Shown here: piece after piece, positions 1-7,458 of the stretch
Layout: every line of letters begins with the position of its first letter
Position numbering within the stretch: position 1 is the first letter of the stretch
Assembly (NCBI GenBank): GCA_019323195.1
Contig: JAHWHQ010000116.1
Coordinates: 1 to 17,660 of the forward strand
Length of the DNA: 17,660 nt
Reading direction: 5' to 3'
Source: Candidatus Woesearchaeota archaeon
Lineage (GTDB): Archaea > Nanobdellota > Nanobdellia > Woesearchaeales > JACPBV01
Position numbers and translations under genes: made by a program
Notes under the pieces: model-generated
Databases searched by the model: none
What the model was told of the DNA's origin: nothing
Seen by the model: only the letters and a program-made list of their open reading frames with translations

Positions 1-293
1 GTTATTTCTTGAGAAACAGATTTAGTAATAGATGCTATTTTTTTAAAACCTTCTGAATATTCCATTGACATGCAGCTAATAGCTACAACATCAGGATTAT
101 ATTCTCTTATCCCTCCTTCAACTTCATCAAAGCTTAGGTCATTAAGTTCAGCATCCAAAACCTTAATCATATACCCTTCTTTTTTTAATACAGCTATAAG
201 TAATCCAATCGAATATGGGAAAGTATGCCATTTTTTTAAACCAAACCATTTAGTGTTTGGCAAAACGAACATGATTTTTTTTATTTTTCTCAT
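1..293 (-). CDS. B12-binding-domain radical SAM protein, N-terminal fragment (cut by window edge)
   Basis: Partial gene: the ATG is at 293-291 and the frame stays open to base 1, giving about 97 codons. The visible part reads like the Rossmann-type cobalamin-binding domain that begins many radical SAM enzymes: a first beta strand (IMFVLPN), a P-Y-S-I-G-L-L segment followed by a helix (AVLKKEGY), a second strand ending in VLDAEL, and a strand of the NPDVVAISCMS type after a helix. The Fe-S cysteine motif would lie beyond the edge and is not seen, so the radical SAM assignment is inferred from family architecture. Only one base separates it from the stop of the cupin gene upstream, so it is the last visible gene of the leftward methyltransferase/RmlD/cupin operon. 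The substrate is unknown; a sugar or lipid modification fits the neighbours. Confidence 0.68.
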   Translation of the reverse strand, partial: MRKIKKIMFVLPNTKWFGLKKWHTFPYSIGLLIAVLKKEGYMIKVLDAELNDLSFDEVEGGIREYNPDVVAISCMSMEYSEGFKKIASITKSVSQEI

Positions 294-294
294 C

Positions 295-855
295 TTAAAC
301 TTTTGTTTCATCTCCCGATTGAAATTCTTCAAGAAGCATAGCAAAATATTTTTTTCCTTCTTCCGGATTAGAATTATCAGGCGCCCAATCAGCTGAGATA
401 TTATCTTCTTCGCCTAAAAAAGGACCGGGTTTAGATTCATTAAAAATCACATATTCTGTAAGCGGTATTGAAAGATGCCAGGTATTTGAAGGGATCCTAT
501 AAATAAAATTCTTTTCTGGACTTAAGATAGCGCATTCTTTTACAGAACCTTTATCATCAAAAATAAAAACAGCCATCCTTCCTTCAATAATCTGGTAAGC
601 TTCAACTTTATTTTTGTGTTTGTGTGGTCTGTAATAATTGCCTTTGTTCTGTAAAATGATCATATTATGAAATTCCTCAGAGGGATCTTTATGCAGGGAG
701 ATTCTTATATCACAACCAGAATTTCTTTTTGATTCTTCTACCAGCTGACTTATGGTTTCCTTATCAATCATAACAACATCTCTTGTACAAAAATAGGATA
801 ATGTTCTTGCATTCTTATCCTGTCTAACATATGGGCTGTAGAAAAAATTTTTCAT
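295..855 (-). CDS. WbuC-family cupin-fold metalloprotein
   Basis: A 186-residue protein with a single cupin barrel. Cupin motif 1 is RPHKH followed by E85 (H78, H80, E85) and runs into EAYQIIEGRMAVFIFDDKG; motif 2 supplies H127 in SNTWHL. These are the expected metal ligands. The arrangement RPHxH....E....I.G....FD..G is typical of WbuC proteins, which occur in O-antigen and other surface-polysaccharide loci and whose reaction is not established. About 28 residues precede a second possible start (M29, MIDKETI); I keep the first ATG because it lies only three bases after the stop of the RmlD-like gene, as expected in a tight operon. The downstream radical SAM gene begins one base after its stop. 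Function beyond metal binding is inferred from context only. Confidence 0.75.
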   Translation of the reverse strand: MKNFFYSPYVRQDKNARTLSYFCTRDVVMIDKETISQLVEESKRNSGCDIRISLHKDPSEEFHNMIILQNKGNYYRPHKHKNKVEAYQIIEGRMAVFIFDDKGSVKECAILSPEKNFIYRIPSNTWHLSIPLTEYVIFNESKPGPFLGEEDNISADWAPDNSNPEEGKKYFAMLLEEFQSGDETKV

Positions 856-858
856 TTT

Positions 859-1761
859 TTACTCATCCCTTCCAATCCCAAAATATTCTTTTGCTATACT
901 TTCACAAACATCATTTACATCATGTAATTTGATTCCGATAGCATTAATTAATTTATCCGGTTTCATTGAAACGTTCAAAGGCCTTTTTTCCCTGAGAGGA
1001 AAATCATGAATGCTACATTTGACAACATTGCCTTTGACTGAAGAATATTTTTTAATATGGCTCAGGAGCATTTCAAGCAATTCAAGCCTGCTATATGGCT
1101 TCTTGCTTGATATATGAAAAATACCGTTGCAATCATTGTCAATCAAACGAATTATAGAATCAACAACATCCTTAATATATGCTGGAGAAAATATCTGGTC
1201 CTGTGCGCACCTGATGGTCTGATTTTTATTAATTGACTCGATCCAATCGATAAAAAGAGTTCCATCATTCTTTTGAGAGCCAAAAACTTTAGATAGTCTT
1301 GCAATAATGAATGCTTTGCATTTATCCTGTATATATCTTTCAATCTCAACTTTTTGCTTGCCATATATAAGGATAGGGCTCACAGGATCTTCCTCAACAT
1401 AGTTGCCTTTTTTGCCGTCAAAAACAAATAGGGTAGAAGTAAAAACCGGCTTTATCTGATGATTATTTAAGCATTCTATTATTGATTTTATGCTCTCAAC
1501 ATTAAGGGTGTTGGACTTTTCTATGTCTTCAGCACAGGTCTCTGGATTGGTATCTCCTAGAAGGATAACTGCATGTGAAAAAGGCCCCAGATCCTTTAAA
1601 ATCTGTGATAAATCCATAGACAAAGAATCAAAATAGACGCCACCCTTAAACGGCTTGTTGCAGTATGTTCCTACAGCTTTATCCTTACCTAATGAATTAA
1701 ACAGATGTTTCCCTACATAGCTTGATCCGCCCAAGATAAGAATCTTTTTGTTATTATTCAT
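859..1761 (-). CDS. RmlD-like NAD(P)-dependent sugar-nucleotide reductase (extended SDR)
   Basis: About 300 residues with an N-terminal Rossmann fold: ILILGGSSYVG (residues 7-17) is the dinucleotide-binding loop, and YGKQK (Y133, K137) is the SDR catalytic YxxxK pair, preceded by a TSTLFVFDG strand that carries the usual Ser/Thr. Spacing and the later REKRPLNVSMK segment resemble RmlD (dTDP-4-dehydrorhamnose reductase), which reduces 4-keto sugar nucleotides. The true substrate cannot be read from the sequence, since no RmlA, RmlB or RmlC partner is visible. The frame opens further upstream to 1815, but ATG 1761 places the Rossmann strand at the N terminus, as is normal, and lies 7 bases after the methyltransferase stop, whereas the longer form would overlap that gene by 47 bases. 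It is part of the leftward surface-sugar operon. Confidence 0.72.
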   Translation of the reverse strand: MNNNKKILILGGSSYVGKHLFNSLGKDKAVGTYCNKPFKGGVYFDSLSMDLSQILKDLGPFSHAVILLGDTNPETCAEDIEKSNTLNVESIKSIIECLNNHQIKPVFTSTLFVFDGKKGNYVEEDPVSPILIYGKQKVEIERYIQDKCKAFIIARLSKVFGSQKNDGTLFIDWIESINKNQTIRCAQDQIFSPAYIKDVVDSIIRLIDNDCNGIFHISSKKPYSRLELLEMLLSHIKKYSSVKGNVVKCSIHDFPLREKRPLNVSMKPDKLINAIGIKLHDVNDVCESIAKEYFGIGRDE

Positions 1762-1768
1762 TTTAAAC

Positions 1769-2434
1769 TCATTCAAAATAGATAAATTCATAATCACCGC
1801 TATACCCAAATTCATTAAACAACCAAACCCACTCTTCTGGCCTGAAGAAAGATTCAGCAGTCAATGCCCAGCATTCAAGGTTAAACAACTCCTCTTCGTT
1901 TCTATAGCTTTCTACAACAATATACTTCTCTTTTCCAACCCTTTCTATCTCCTTTAACGCAGATTTTAAATCCTGTACCTGAAGATTATGCAATGTTGTT
2001 ATTGAAATAACCAGATCAAATTCCCCATCTTTAAATGGATAAGAATCCTCTGCTTTATGCACAAATAGGTACTCCTTTATCTCCTCTTTCGAATTGTCAA
2101 TAGCGTATTTAGATAGATCAAAACCAACTATCTTGCAGTTTGGAATAAGTTTTTTTAATTCAAAAAGAAGGTAAGCCTTGCCACAGCCAACATCCAGTAT
2201 TTTTGAATCCTCTGTAAGATTATATTTTTCTATAAGCGTCCTTGCTACAGGCTCCCATCTTCCAGGCATATACTTGTAGCCCCCATAGCCATACCTCCGA
2301 GACCCATCCCAATAATCATAACCATAAGTTTTCGCAATTTTCATACATTCAATTTTATCATCGCCCATTCTCCCCAAATAATCCCTTTTAGTACTTTTAT
2401 GCAAAGATGAAATAATTTTCAAAGATTTACCCAA
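1769..2434 (-). CDS. Class I SAM-dependent methyltransferase
   Basis: A 221-residue protein with a Rossmann-like methyltransferase domain: motif I is ILDVGCGKAYLL (D81 begins DVGCGK), the acidic end of strand 2 is GFD (D106), and the DLVISITTLHNL segment is motif IV/post-IV. A conserved-looking N-terminal block (HKSTKRDYL, then DYWDGSRRYGYGGYKY) precedes the fold. I associate that block with methyltransferases of surface-sugar loci, from memory and without a search. The start is unusual: 2434-2432 is TTG and no ATG lies before the HKSTKRDYL block; the first ATG (residue 23) would remove it. The frame is open for 19 more codons upstream, to a TAG at 2494-2492. It heads the leftward operon with the RmlD-like reductase and cupin. 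The acceptor is unknown; O-, N- or C-methylation of a sugar is plausible. Confidence 0.75.
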   Translation of the reverse strand: MGKSLKIISSLHKSTKRDYLGRMGDDKIECMKIAKTYGYDYWDGSRRYGYGGYKYMPGRWEPVARTLIEKYNLTEDSKILDVGCGKAYLLFELKKLIPNCKIVGFDLSKYAIDNSKEEIKEYLFVHKAEDSYPFKDGEFDLVISITTLHNLQVQDLKSALKEIERVGKEKYIVVESYRNEEELFNLECWALTAESFFRPEEWVWLFNEFGYSGDYEFIYFE

Positions 2435-2480
2435 TTTGATAACACCCCAGCTTATTGAATTTGGATAGTTATTCCAATAG

Positions 2481-2490
2481 TATTTATTAA
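2481..2490 (-). promoter_or_regulatory. Possible TATA box for the leftward methyltransferase operon
   Basis: Read leftward this is TTAATAAATA in the 145-base divergent gap 2435-2579. Its centre is about 51 bases from the proposed TTG start, farther than the roughly 30 bases seen at other genes here, so either the transcript has a leader of about 25 bases or the true start lies upstream. Weak evidence. Confidence 0.3.
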
Positions 2491-2541
2491 TCTATCGATT
2501 AAAAGCTTGCTTATGAAAACTGCAAAAATCTGATAAAAAGA

Positions 2542-2553
2542 AAAGTATATAAA
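2542..2553 (+). promoter_or_regulatory. Archaeal TATA box for the radical SAM gene at 2580
   Basis: The element AAAGTATATAAA, preceded by a purine-rich stretch that could serve as BRE, is centred about 31 bases before the ATG at 2580. Archaeal transcription normally begins about 25-27 bases after the TATA centre, so the transcript would be leaderless or carry only a few untranslated bases. There is no Shine-Dalgarno sequence in front of this ATG, which agrees. Confidence 0.65.
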
Positions 2554-2579
2554 CTAAGTATAATAAACCATCCCAACAA

Positions 2580-3836
2580 ATGTTAGAATCCTTAAAAAAT
2601 AAGAAAATTTTGCTTATTGAACCTCCTTTTTATAGATTATTTGGATATAAAAGATACCATTATCCTTTCACTTTAACATTAGTTGGCACATACTTAGAAA
2701 AGCTGGGAAATACCGTTAGGATATATGACGCAGATAGGCCAACTAGTTCGTGTAAAGAATACTCCAGAAGTGAATCAAGGGATAATTACTATATATATGA
2801 AAAAGTTCTGATGGATAAGAACCATAAAGTCTGGAAAGAAATCCAGGATAAGATTTTAGATTTTCAGCCTGATATAATTGGACTTACAGCAATAACCGCA
2901 AAAATTGATTCTGCAAATATCATTGCAAAGATTGCGAAAGATCTTCTTGGTAAGAATGTTAAGGTAATCTTAGGGGGGCCTCATGCAAATGGAATGCTGG
3001 ATATGTATCCTGGCTACAATTTCGGAGAAAACTATGACCATGCTATCACAAACATTCCTGGCTTAGTCAGCCTAAAGCCAAATAAAAGATTAATAATTGA
3101 TTATGAAAAGTATTCAGCAAAGAATTTTTCATCTATTTTAACAAGTTCAGGATGCCCCAACAGATGTACATTCTGTTGCCATTCTTTTGAGAAGGGGTTT
3201 TATTATAGGAGTAAGGAAAGTGTAATTGAAGAAATAAAAGAGATTCAAACAAAGTTGGGTGGTGATATTATCTATGTTATGGATGATTGTCTTTTCTCAA
3301 ATCCAAAACATTTCAGGGATATAACCTCTGCAATGAAAGAAACAGGCATGAAATTTGTAGCAGGTGCACGACTCATGGCGTTGTCTCAAGAAAAACTTCG
3401 TTTGTTTAAAGAATGTGGCGGACAGAAGATTCATGTAGGTGTAGAAAGCGGATCGCAGAGAATACTTAATGCTATCAAAAAAAATCTTAAAGTTGAAGAA
3501 ATAATAAAAAGAACAAAGTGGATAAGGGATCTAAAGATACCATATCAGGCATTTTTAATGGTTGGCTTCCCATTTGAGACCTTGGAAGATTTAAAGCTTA
3601 CAAAAAAATTAATTGAAAAAATTCGCCCCAATTTTATTTCACTAAACCAATTCACTCCTTACCCTGGAACACAGATATACAAAGATTATTATATGGACAA
3701 AAAAATACCATTCAAGGATCTTTTTCAATTAAATGGTAATGTCCAGGTCGGATTAAGCGATGATATAAAGGAATATATTAATGGGATGTTTGATTTCGTA
3801 GATGATTATAACGCAAGAAATGCTTTTAGTGTTTAG
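2580..3836 (+). CDS. B12-binding-type radical SAM enzyme with a shortened N-terminal domain
   Basis: A 418-residue protein. Residues 1 to about 150 form a Rossmann-like domain (KILLIEPPF, GTYLEKLGNTVRIYDAD, PDIIGLTAITA, VKVILGGPHA) as in cobalamin-binding radical SAM enzymes. The cluster motif is CPNRCTFC (C192, C196, C199), followed by a TIM-barrel-like domain with DDCLF, GVESGSQRIL, FLMVGFPFET and TPYPGT segments typical of this superfamily. No DxHxxG cobalamin-ligand motif is visible, and the stretch between GGPHA and the Cys motif lacks the usual V-x-R-G-E-G-E segment; GENYDHAITN stands in its place. B12 binding may therefore be lost or altered. The gene has its own TATA box, runs opposite to the leftward genes on both sides, and ends one base from the stop of the kinase gene. 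The reaction is unknown; sugar or lipid modification fits the context. Confidence 0.78.
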   Translation: MLESLKNKKILLIEPPFYRLFGYKRYHYPFTLTLVGTYLEKLGNTVRIYDADRPTSSCKEYSRSESRDNYYIYEKVLMDKNHKVWKEIQDKILDFQPDIIGLTAITAKIDSANIIAKIAKDLLGKNVKVILGGPHANGMLDMYPGYNFGENYDHAITNIPGLVSLKPNKRLIIDYEKYSAKNFSSILTSSGCPNRCTFCCHSFEKGFYYRSKESVIEEIKEIQTKLGGDIIYVMDDCLFSNPKHFRDITSAMKETGMKFVAGARLMALSQEKLRLFKECGGQKIHVGVESGSQRILNAIKKNLKVEEIIKRTKWIRDLKIPYQAFLMVGFPFETLEDLKLTKKLIEKIRPNFISLNQFTPYPGTQIYKDYYMDKKIPFKDLFQLNGNVQVGLSDDIKEYINGMFDFVDDYNARNAFSV

Positions 3837-3837
3837 A

Positions 3838-4893
3838 TTAAAATAAAATTTTTTCCTTGGTTGCAGATCTAAGATAAACTCTGGCTTTTTCCAATTGTTC
3901 CGATTTTCTTTTTTCAATGTTAACATCAGCCTGTGAAAAATTCCTTCTCTCACTATCGTATCTTAAAAATTCATTTAGCATGATACAGCACCATTTTATT
4001 CTATAAACGGGTAATAAGAGATTAGTTTTTTTAATATTTTTTTCAGACAAATCTGCTCTAAAAACTGCTTCAATAAATGAACCATAGTAATCCAAAGAAA
4101 CAGGAACCTCTGGCTGGCAAAAAAAATCACAAATCATTTTTGAAGGATCATCCCATCCGGCATATTCAAAATCCACAAAAAACAATCTACGTTCTTTATC
4201 AACTATTGCGTTATGAAAACCAAAATCAGATGGAGAAAGACATCTATCAAAAAAATGTATTTCTTCATTCGGGTCTAAATCATAATCATCAATAAGCTGC
4301 TTCGCATTTAAAAAAACACCATTCCATCCACCCAATAGCTCATTGTCAACAAAAGAAATAGCTTCCCTATCTACCTCAGAAGAACCATTAATCATTTTTA
4401 ATCTATCAATACGTCTCTTAACAGTATCAAGATGCCCATTAATGCTAAAGCAGGCCTCAGACGCATTTGGAAGTTTCTTGGCTTCTGGAGAATCCTTATG
4501 CTTATTAAGTTCAATAAAAAAAGCCAAAGCCTGGTCAACAAATTCTCGGTTCACTTCATCCGGGGTTATCTTGCGCCCTTCTATAAACTGGTATAGGCCT
4601 AAGTTATTCTCACAATCACATGCATAAGGCTTATGTAGGCCGCGTAATCCCTTATCCCATGCAAAGTTAGAAAATGAAAACTCATTTCTAAGCCTATCTC
4701 TTGGATCTTTAGGGTGTTTAAAATATGCCTTAAGCAAGGCTTTCCCCCAGCCTTTGATATTAACACAAAAAACCCTATTATTTCTCCCTCTTTTTATAGG
4801 TATTAAATAAAATTCATCAGATAAGTTGATCTTATTAATAAGTTTATCAACATCTTGTTTAAATTTATCTGAAGTAAAATAATCCTCCCTCAT
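3838..4893 (-). CDS. Aminoglycoside-phosphotransferase-fold (APH-like) small-molecule kinase
   Basis: About 351 residues with an APH/choline-kinase-type fold: an N-lobe with RGRNNRVFCV (nucleotide loop) and ALLKAYF (candidate ATP-binding Lys), a hinge-like LGLYQFIEG, a catalytic loop LSPSDFGFHN with D223 and N228 in the DxxxxN spacing of the family's HGDxxxxN motif, and a metal-binding FVDFEYAG (D241). His-Gly before the catalytic Asp is replaced by Pro-Ser. It is probably a kinase for a sugar, polyol or similar alcohol and not a resistance enzyme, because it is the last gene of a sugar-type operon. I prefer ATG 4893: its ATGA overlaps the HAD stop exactly, and AGGA lies about 10 bases upstream. 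An in-frame ATG at 4920 would add nine residues and overlap the HAD gene by 31 bases. It is A/T-richer than the genes upstream in the operon. Confidence 0.68.
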   Translation of the reverse strand: MREDYFTSDKFKQDVDKLINKINLSDEFYLIPIKRGRNNRVFCVNIKGWGKALLKAYFKHPKDPRDRLRNEFSFSNFAWDKGLRGLHKPYACDCENNLGLYQFIEGRKITPDEVNREFVDQALAFFIELNKHKDSPEAKKLPNASEACFSINGHLDTVKRRIDRLKMINGSSEVDREAISFVDNELLGGWNGVFLNAKQLIDDYDLDPNEEIHFFDRCLSPSDFGFHNAIVDKERRLFFVDFEYAGWDDPSKMICDFFCQPEVPVSLDYYGSFIEAVFRADLSEKNIKKTNLLLPVYRIKWCCIMLNEFLRYDSERRNFSQADVNIEKRKSEQLEKARVYLRSATKEKILF

Positions 4894-5492
4894 CTTAATT
4901 TTCCTGCTATCTCTAACCATGATACAGCATGCTCAAAATCACCCAGATCCTTATACTTATTATTGGAGTCAAAAAGGATCCTGACCACGTTTGAAGGAAA
5001 ACTTTTCTCAGCCAGGAACTCAGGAAGGTCATCAATAAAATGCGTGCATCCCAGCTCAGAGATGCGCTTGATCTTGTCCTTTTTTGTCAATTCCAGAAAT
5101 ACATCCTCTTTTGATATCCCTGTTTCACCGCAATCATAAAATCCCTTTTCATACAGCCACCTCTTTGCAGATTCATGAAGGTCATACTTTGGGCCTAAAA
5201 ACGGATAGCGCGTCTTATGGCTTATTATATAAGCCTTGATTCCCTTTTCCCTGCATGTTTTAAAGAAATCCATGACTCCTGGAAAAGGCTCTGCTTCAAG
5301 GATGCATGGCCCGTAGATAAAGCCCTGAAGCTCTGTCCATGCATCCTCTTTTCCGGATTTGCGTAAAAAATCCCTAACACCGCTCTTTGTAGGGCTGATA
5401 CCTTTAGGGACAATACCTTTCTCTATGGCTGTCTTATATATCAATGCATCATAGCTGACGATTGTATTGTCGAAATCAACACCGATTATCAT
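4890..5492 (-). CDS. HAD-superfamily phosphatase-like hydrolase
   Basis: A 200-residue protein. HAD motif I is VDFDNT (D6 nucleophile, D8 acid/base, T10), motif II is the Ser of YIISHK (S91), a Lys-rich stretch TKKDKIK supplies motif III, and motif IV is HFIDDLPEF (D154, D155). A small helical cap lies between motifs I and II. The family hydrolyses phosphate esters in the cytoplasm; the substrate is not readable. In the operon its start overlaps the MDR dehydrogenase stop by ATGA and its stop overlaps the kinase start by ATGA. A dephosphorylation step directly next to a kinase gene suggests that a phosphate is moved between positions on a sugar or polyol, as in GmhB-type pathways. That is inference. 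Confidence 0.75.
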   Translation of the reverse strand: MIIGVDFDNTIVSYDALIYKTAIEKGIVPKGISPTKSGVRDFLRKSGKEDAWTELQGFIYGPCILEAEPFPGVMDFFKTCREKGIKAYIISHKTRYPFLGPKYDLHESAKRWLYEKGFYDCGETGISKEDVFLELTKKDKIKRISELGCTHFIDDLPEFLAEKSFPSNVVRILFDSNNKYKDLGDFEHAVSWLEIAGKLR

Positions 5493-6532
5493 TTCTTATC
5501 AGTAAGCTCCATATCCACCAGCGGCCTTATTGCCTTTCCTTCCTCTAAATCATCAATTGCCTTGTTAATATCCTCCAGATTATACTTCTTCATAAGGGGC
5601 TTTAGGTTAAGCCTTCCTGACGATATAAGTTCCATGTAATATGGAAAATGCTTATCTGGAACATTATCTCCTCCCCATGTCCCAAAAAGCCTTTTTCCCA
5701 TATTAAGCTGCCTTGGGTCAATGCAAAGCTTTTCTCCGTAACGTGCATTGCCGATTATAACAGCAGTACCTCCCTGGTTACGGACAGACTCAAGAGCCTG
5801 GGCCATAACATCCGGTACGCCGCTGGATTCTACAGCAAAATCAAGGTTAGGGCATATTTTATTGATCTCCATAGCTGGATTTGATTTAGCTGCATTTATT
5901 AGGTGTGTTGCACCCATTTCCTTTGCAAGCTTAAACTTCTCTTCATTAATATCAACAGCTATAACCTTGCTGCATCCTGCAATGACAGCCCCTGCAACAG
6001 CGCAAAGCCCTATCCCCCCTATGCCGAAAACTGCCAGGCTCTGGCCCTGTGAAGGCCTGGCTACATTAAGCACAGAGCCCAGCCCTGTAGCAGCAGCGCA
6101 TCCTAGCATAGCAGCCTCTTCCATAGGAATATCCTTATCTATGGCAGTAAGCCTGTTTTCGCTGATGACAGACTGCCTGCTGAATGTTGTTATCCCGCCT
6201 GAATTGACTTTATTCTCCCCCCAACCATAGACAGTACCGGGAACATCAGCACCAGAGCCTTTCATCCATGAGAGTATAACCTTATCACCAGGCTTAACCT
6301 TAGTGACACCCTCACCTACCTCTCTTACAACCCCGCTTCCTTCATGGCCAAGGCAGTGAGGAAGGTACTTATCCTCTCCTCTGTAACCCCTGCACTCCAG
6401 GATCTGTGTATGGCATATCCCGCTGAAAGCTATATCAACAAGCACCTGTCCGGGTTTTAAAGATGGTATCTCAATCTCCAGTAATTCCAATGGTTTCCCT
6501 GTTTCAACCAAAACTGCAGCTTTTGTCTTCAT
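5489..6532 (-). CDS. Zinc-type medium-chain (MDR) alcohol/polyol dehydrogenase
   Basis: A 347-residue NAD(P)-dependent MDR dehydrogenase. The catalytic zinc ligands are visible: C40 (in GICHT), H63 with E64 (in GHEGSGVV), and C145 (in LGCAAATG). The cofactor fold has GIGGIG (170-175) and an acidic residue at the end of strand 2 (IAVD, D194), which favours NAD over NADP. The structural-zinc lobe with its four clustered Cys is absent: the corresponding region, around residues 91-115, is Gly/Ser-rich without Cys. It is likely to oxidise or reduce a hydroxyl of a sugar or polyol, perhaps sugar-phosphate to polyol-phosphate as MDR enzymes of the TarJ type do, but that specific role is a guess. Both its ends overlap neighbours by ATGA. 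Confidence 0.82.
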   Translation of the reverse strand: MKTKAAVLVETGKPLELLEIEIPSLKPGQVLVDIAFSGICHTQILECRGYRGEDKYLPHCLGHEGSGVVREVGEGVTKVKPGDKVILSWMKGSGADVPGTVYGWGENKVNSGGITTFSRQSVISENRLTAIDKDIPMEEAAMLGCAAATGLGSVLNVARPSQGQSLAVFGIGGIGLCAVAGAVIAGCSKVIAVDINEEKFKLAKEMGATHLINAAKSNPAMEINKICPNLDFAVESSGVPDVMAQALESVRNQGGTAVIIGNARYGEKLCIDPRQLNMGKRLFGTWGGDNVPDKHFPYYMELISSGRLNLKPLMKKYNLEDINKAIDDLEEGKAIRPLVDMELTDKK

Positions 6533-7458
6533 TGTTTCACCCCGTAAATATCTAAAATCTTCTTAACAATAGCATCAGGTGTTAATCCTAGTTCATTGCG
6601 CGCATATTCATGGTCGCCCGTAGTATCCATAAAAGCATCCGGCGTTCCTATGCGAAGCAGCCTTGCCTTCTGCTCAGGCTGGTCCGCCAGGAATTCAGCA
6701 ACAGCCCCTCCAAACCCTCCAAGCAGGCTGTGCTCCTCTAACGTAACTACCAGCTTGAACCTGGAGAACGCCTCTGAAAGCAGGTCCTTATCAAGCGGTT
6801 TTACTGTATGGAAACTGACAACCTTAGCAGATACCCCTTTCTTCTCAAGCACCTCCCCGGCTTTAACAGCTACAGGAAGTATGTTCCCGCATCCTAAAAG
6901 GCAGACATCATCACCTTCTTTGACTGTAATTCCCCTGCCGATCTTAAAATCCGGAATCTTCTTATGCACCAATGGCTCCCGCTTCTTGCCCAGGCGTATA
7001 TAGACAGGCCCGCTATGGCCTAAAGCTGCCTTAAGCGCAGCCTTCACCTCATACGCATCCCCAGGGCAGATCACTGTCATGTTTGGAAGAGCGCGCAATA
7101 TTGCTATATCCTCACATGAATGGTGCGTAGGTCCGCATACAGCATAGCAAAGCCCGCTTCCAACACCTACAATGACAACAGGAAGGTTATGGTAGCACAG
7201 GTCATTCCTTATCTGCTCAAAGCACCTCATCGTTATAAAAGGTGTTATCGTATAGGCAACAGGCCTAAGCCCTGTAAGCGCCATCCCTGCTGCCACGCCC
7301 ATCATATTCTGTTCTGCAACACCGCAGTTAAGGAACCTGTCAGGAAAAAGCTCCTTGTATCTGTCAAAAAGCCTGTTTCCTATATCCCCTGAAAGCACAA
7401 AGATATTCTTATTCTCTTTCGCTAATTCCACAAGCTCTTCAGCAAATGCATTTCTCAT
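6529..7458 (-). CDS. Transketolase, C-terminal (pyrimidine-binding) subunit
   Basis: A 309-residue protein equal to the Pyr and C-terminal domains of transketolase. The catalytic Glu that activates thiamine diphosphate is E49 in NCGVAEQNMMG; GPTHHSCEDIAILRALPNM and the GPVYIRLG segment are also characteristic. Split transketolases are common in archaea. The partner half is the next gene upstream, overlapped by ATGA, so the two make one heteromeric enzyme in equal amounts. Transketolase moves a two-carbon ketol unit between a ketose phosphate and an aldose. This pair could be the cell's general pentose enzyme, but its place inside a coupled SDR/MDR/HAD/kinase operon suggests a dedicated job in making an unusual sugar. 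Confidence 0.88.
   Translation of the reverse strand: MRNAFAEELVELAKENKNIFVLSGDIGNRLFDRYKELFPDRFLNCGVAEQNMMGVAAGMALTGLRPVAYTITPFITMRCFEQIRNDLCYHNLPVVIVGVGSGLCYAVCGPTHHSCEDIAILRALPNMTVICPGDAYEVKAALKAALGHSGPVYIRLGKKREPLVHKKIPDFKIGRGITVKEGDDVCLLGCGNILPVAVKAGEVLEKKGVSAKVVSFHTVKPLDKDLLSEAFSRFKLVVTLEEHSLLGGFGGAVAEFLADQPEQKARLLRIGTPDAFMDTTGDHEYARNELGLTPDAIVKKILDIYGVKQ

Noticed and set aside
70..396. Rightward 108-codon open frame at the left end
   Set aside because: It lies opposite the radical SAM fragment and the cupin gene, both of which have recognisable domains; its own translation is low-complexity Phe/Ile/Ser-rich with no motif.
3838..4893. Aminoglycoside resistance gene
   Set aside because: The fold matches, but the catalytic loop differs and the gene is the last member of a sugar-type operon; the fold is widely used for metabolic kinases.
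5748..6230. Rightward 160-codon open frame
   Set aside because: It is antisense to the MDR dehydrogenase, where zinc and NAD motifs prove the leftward frame; the Ser/Pro/Ala-rich product is a codon-bias shadow.
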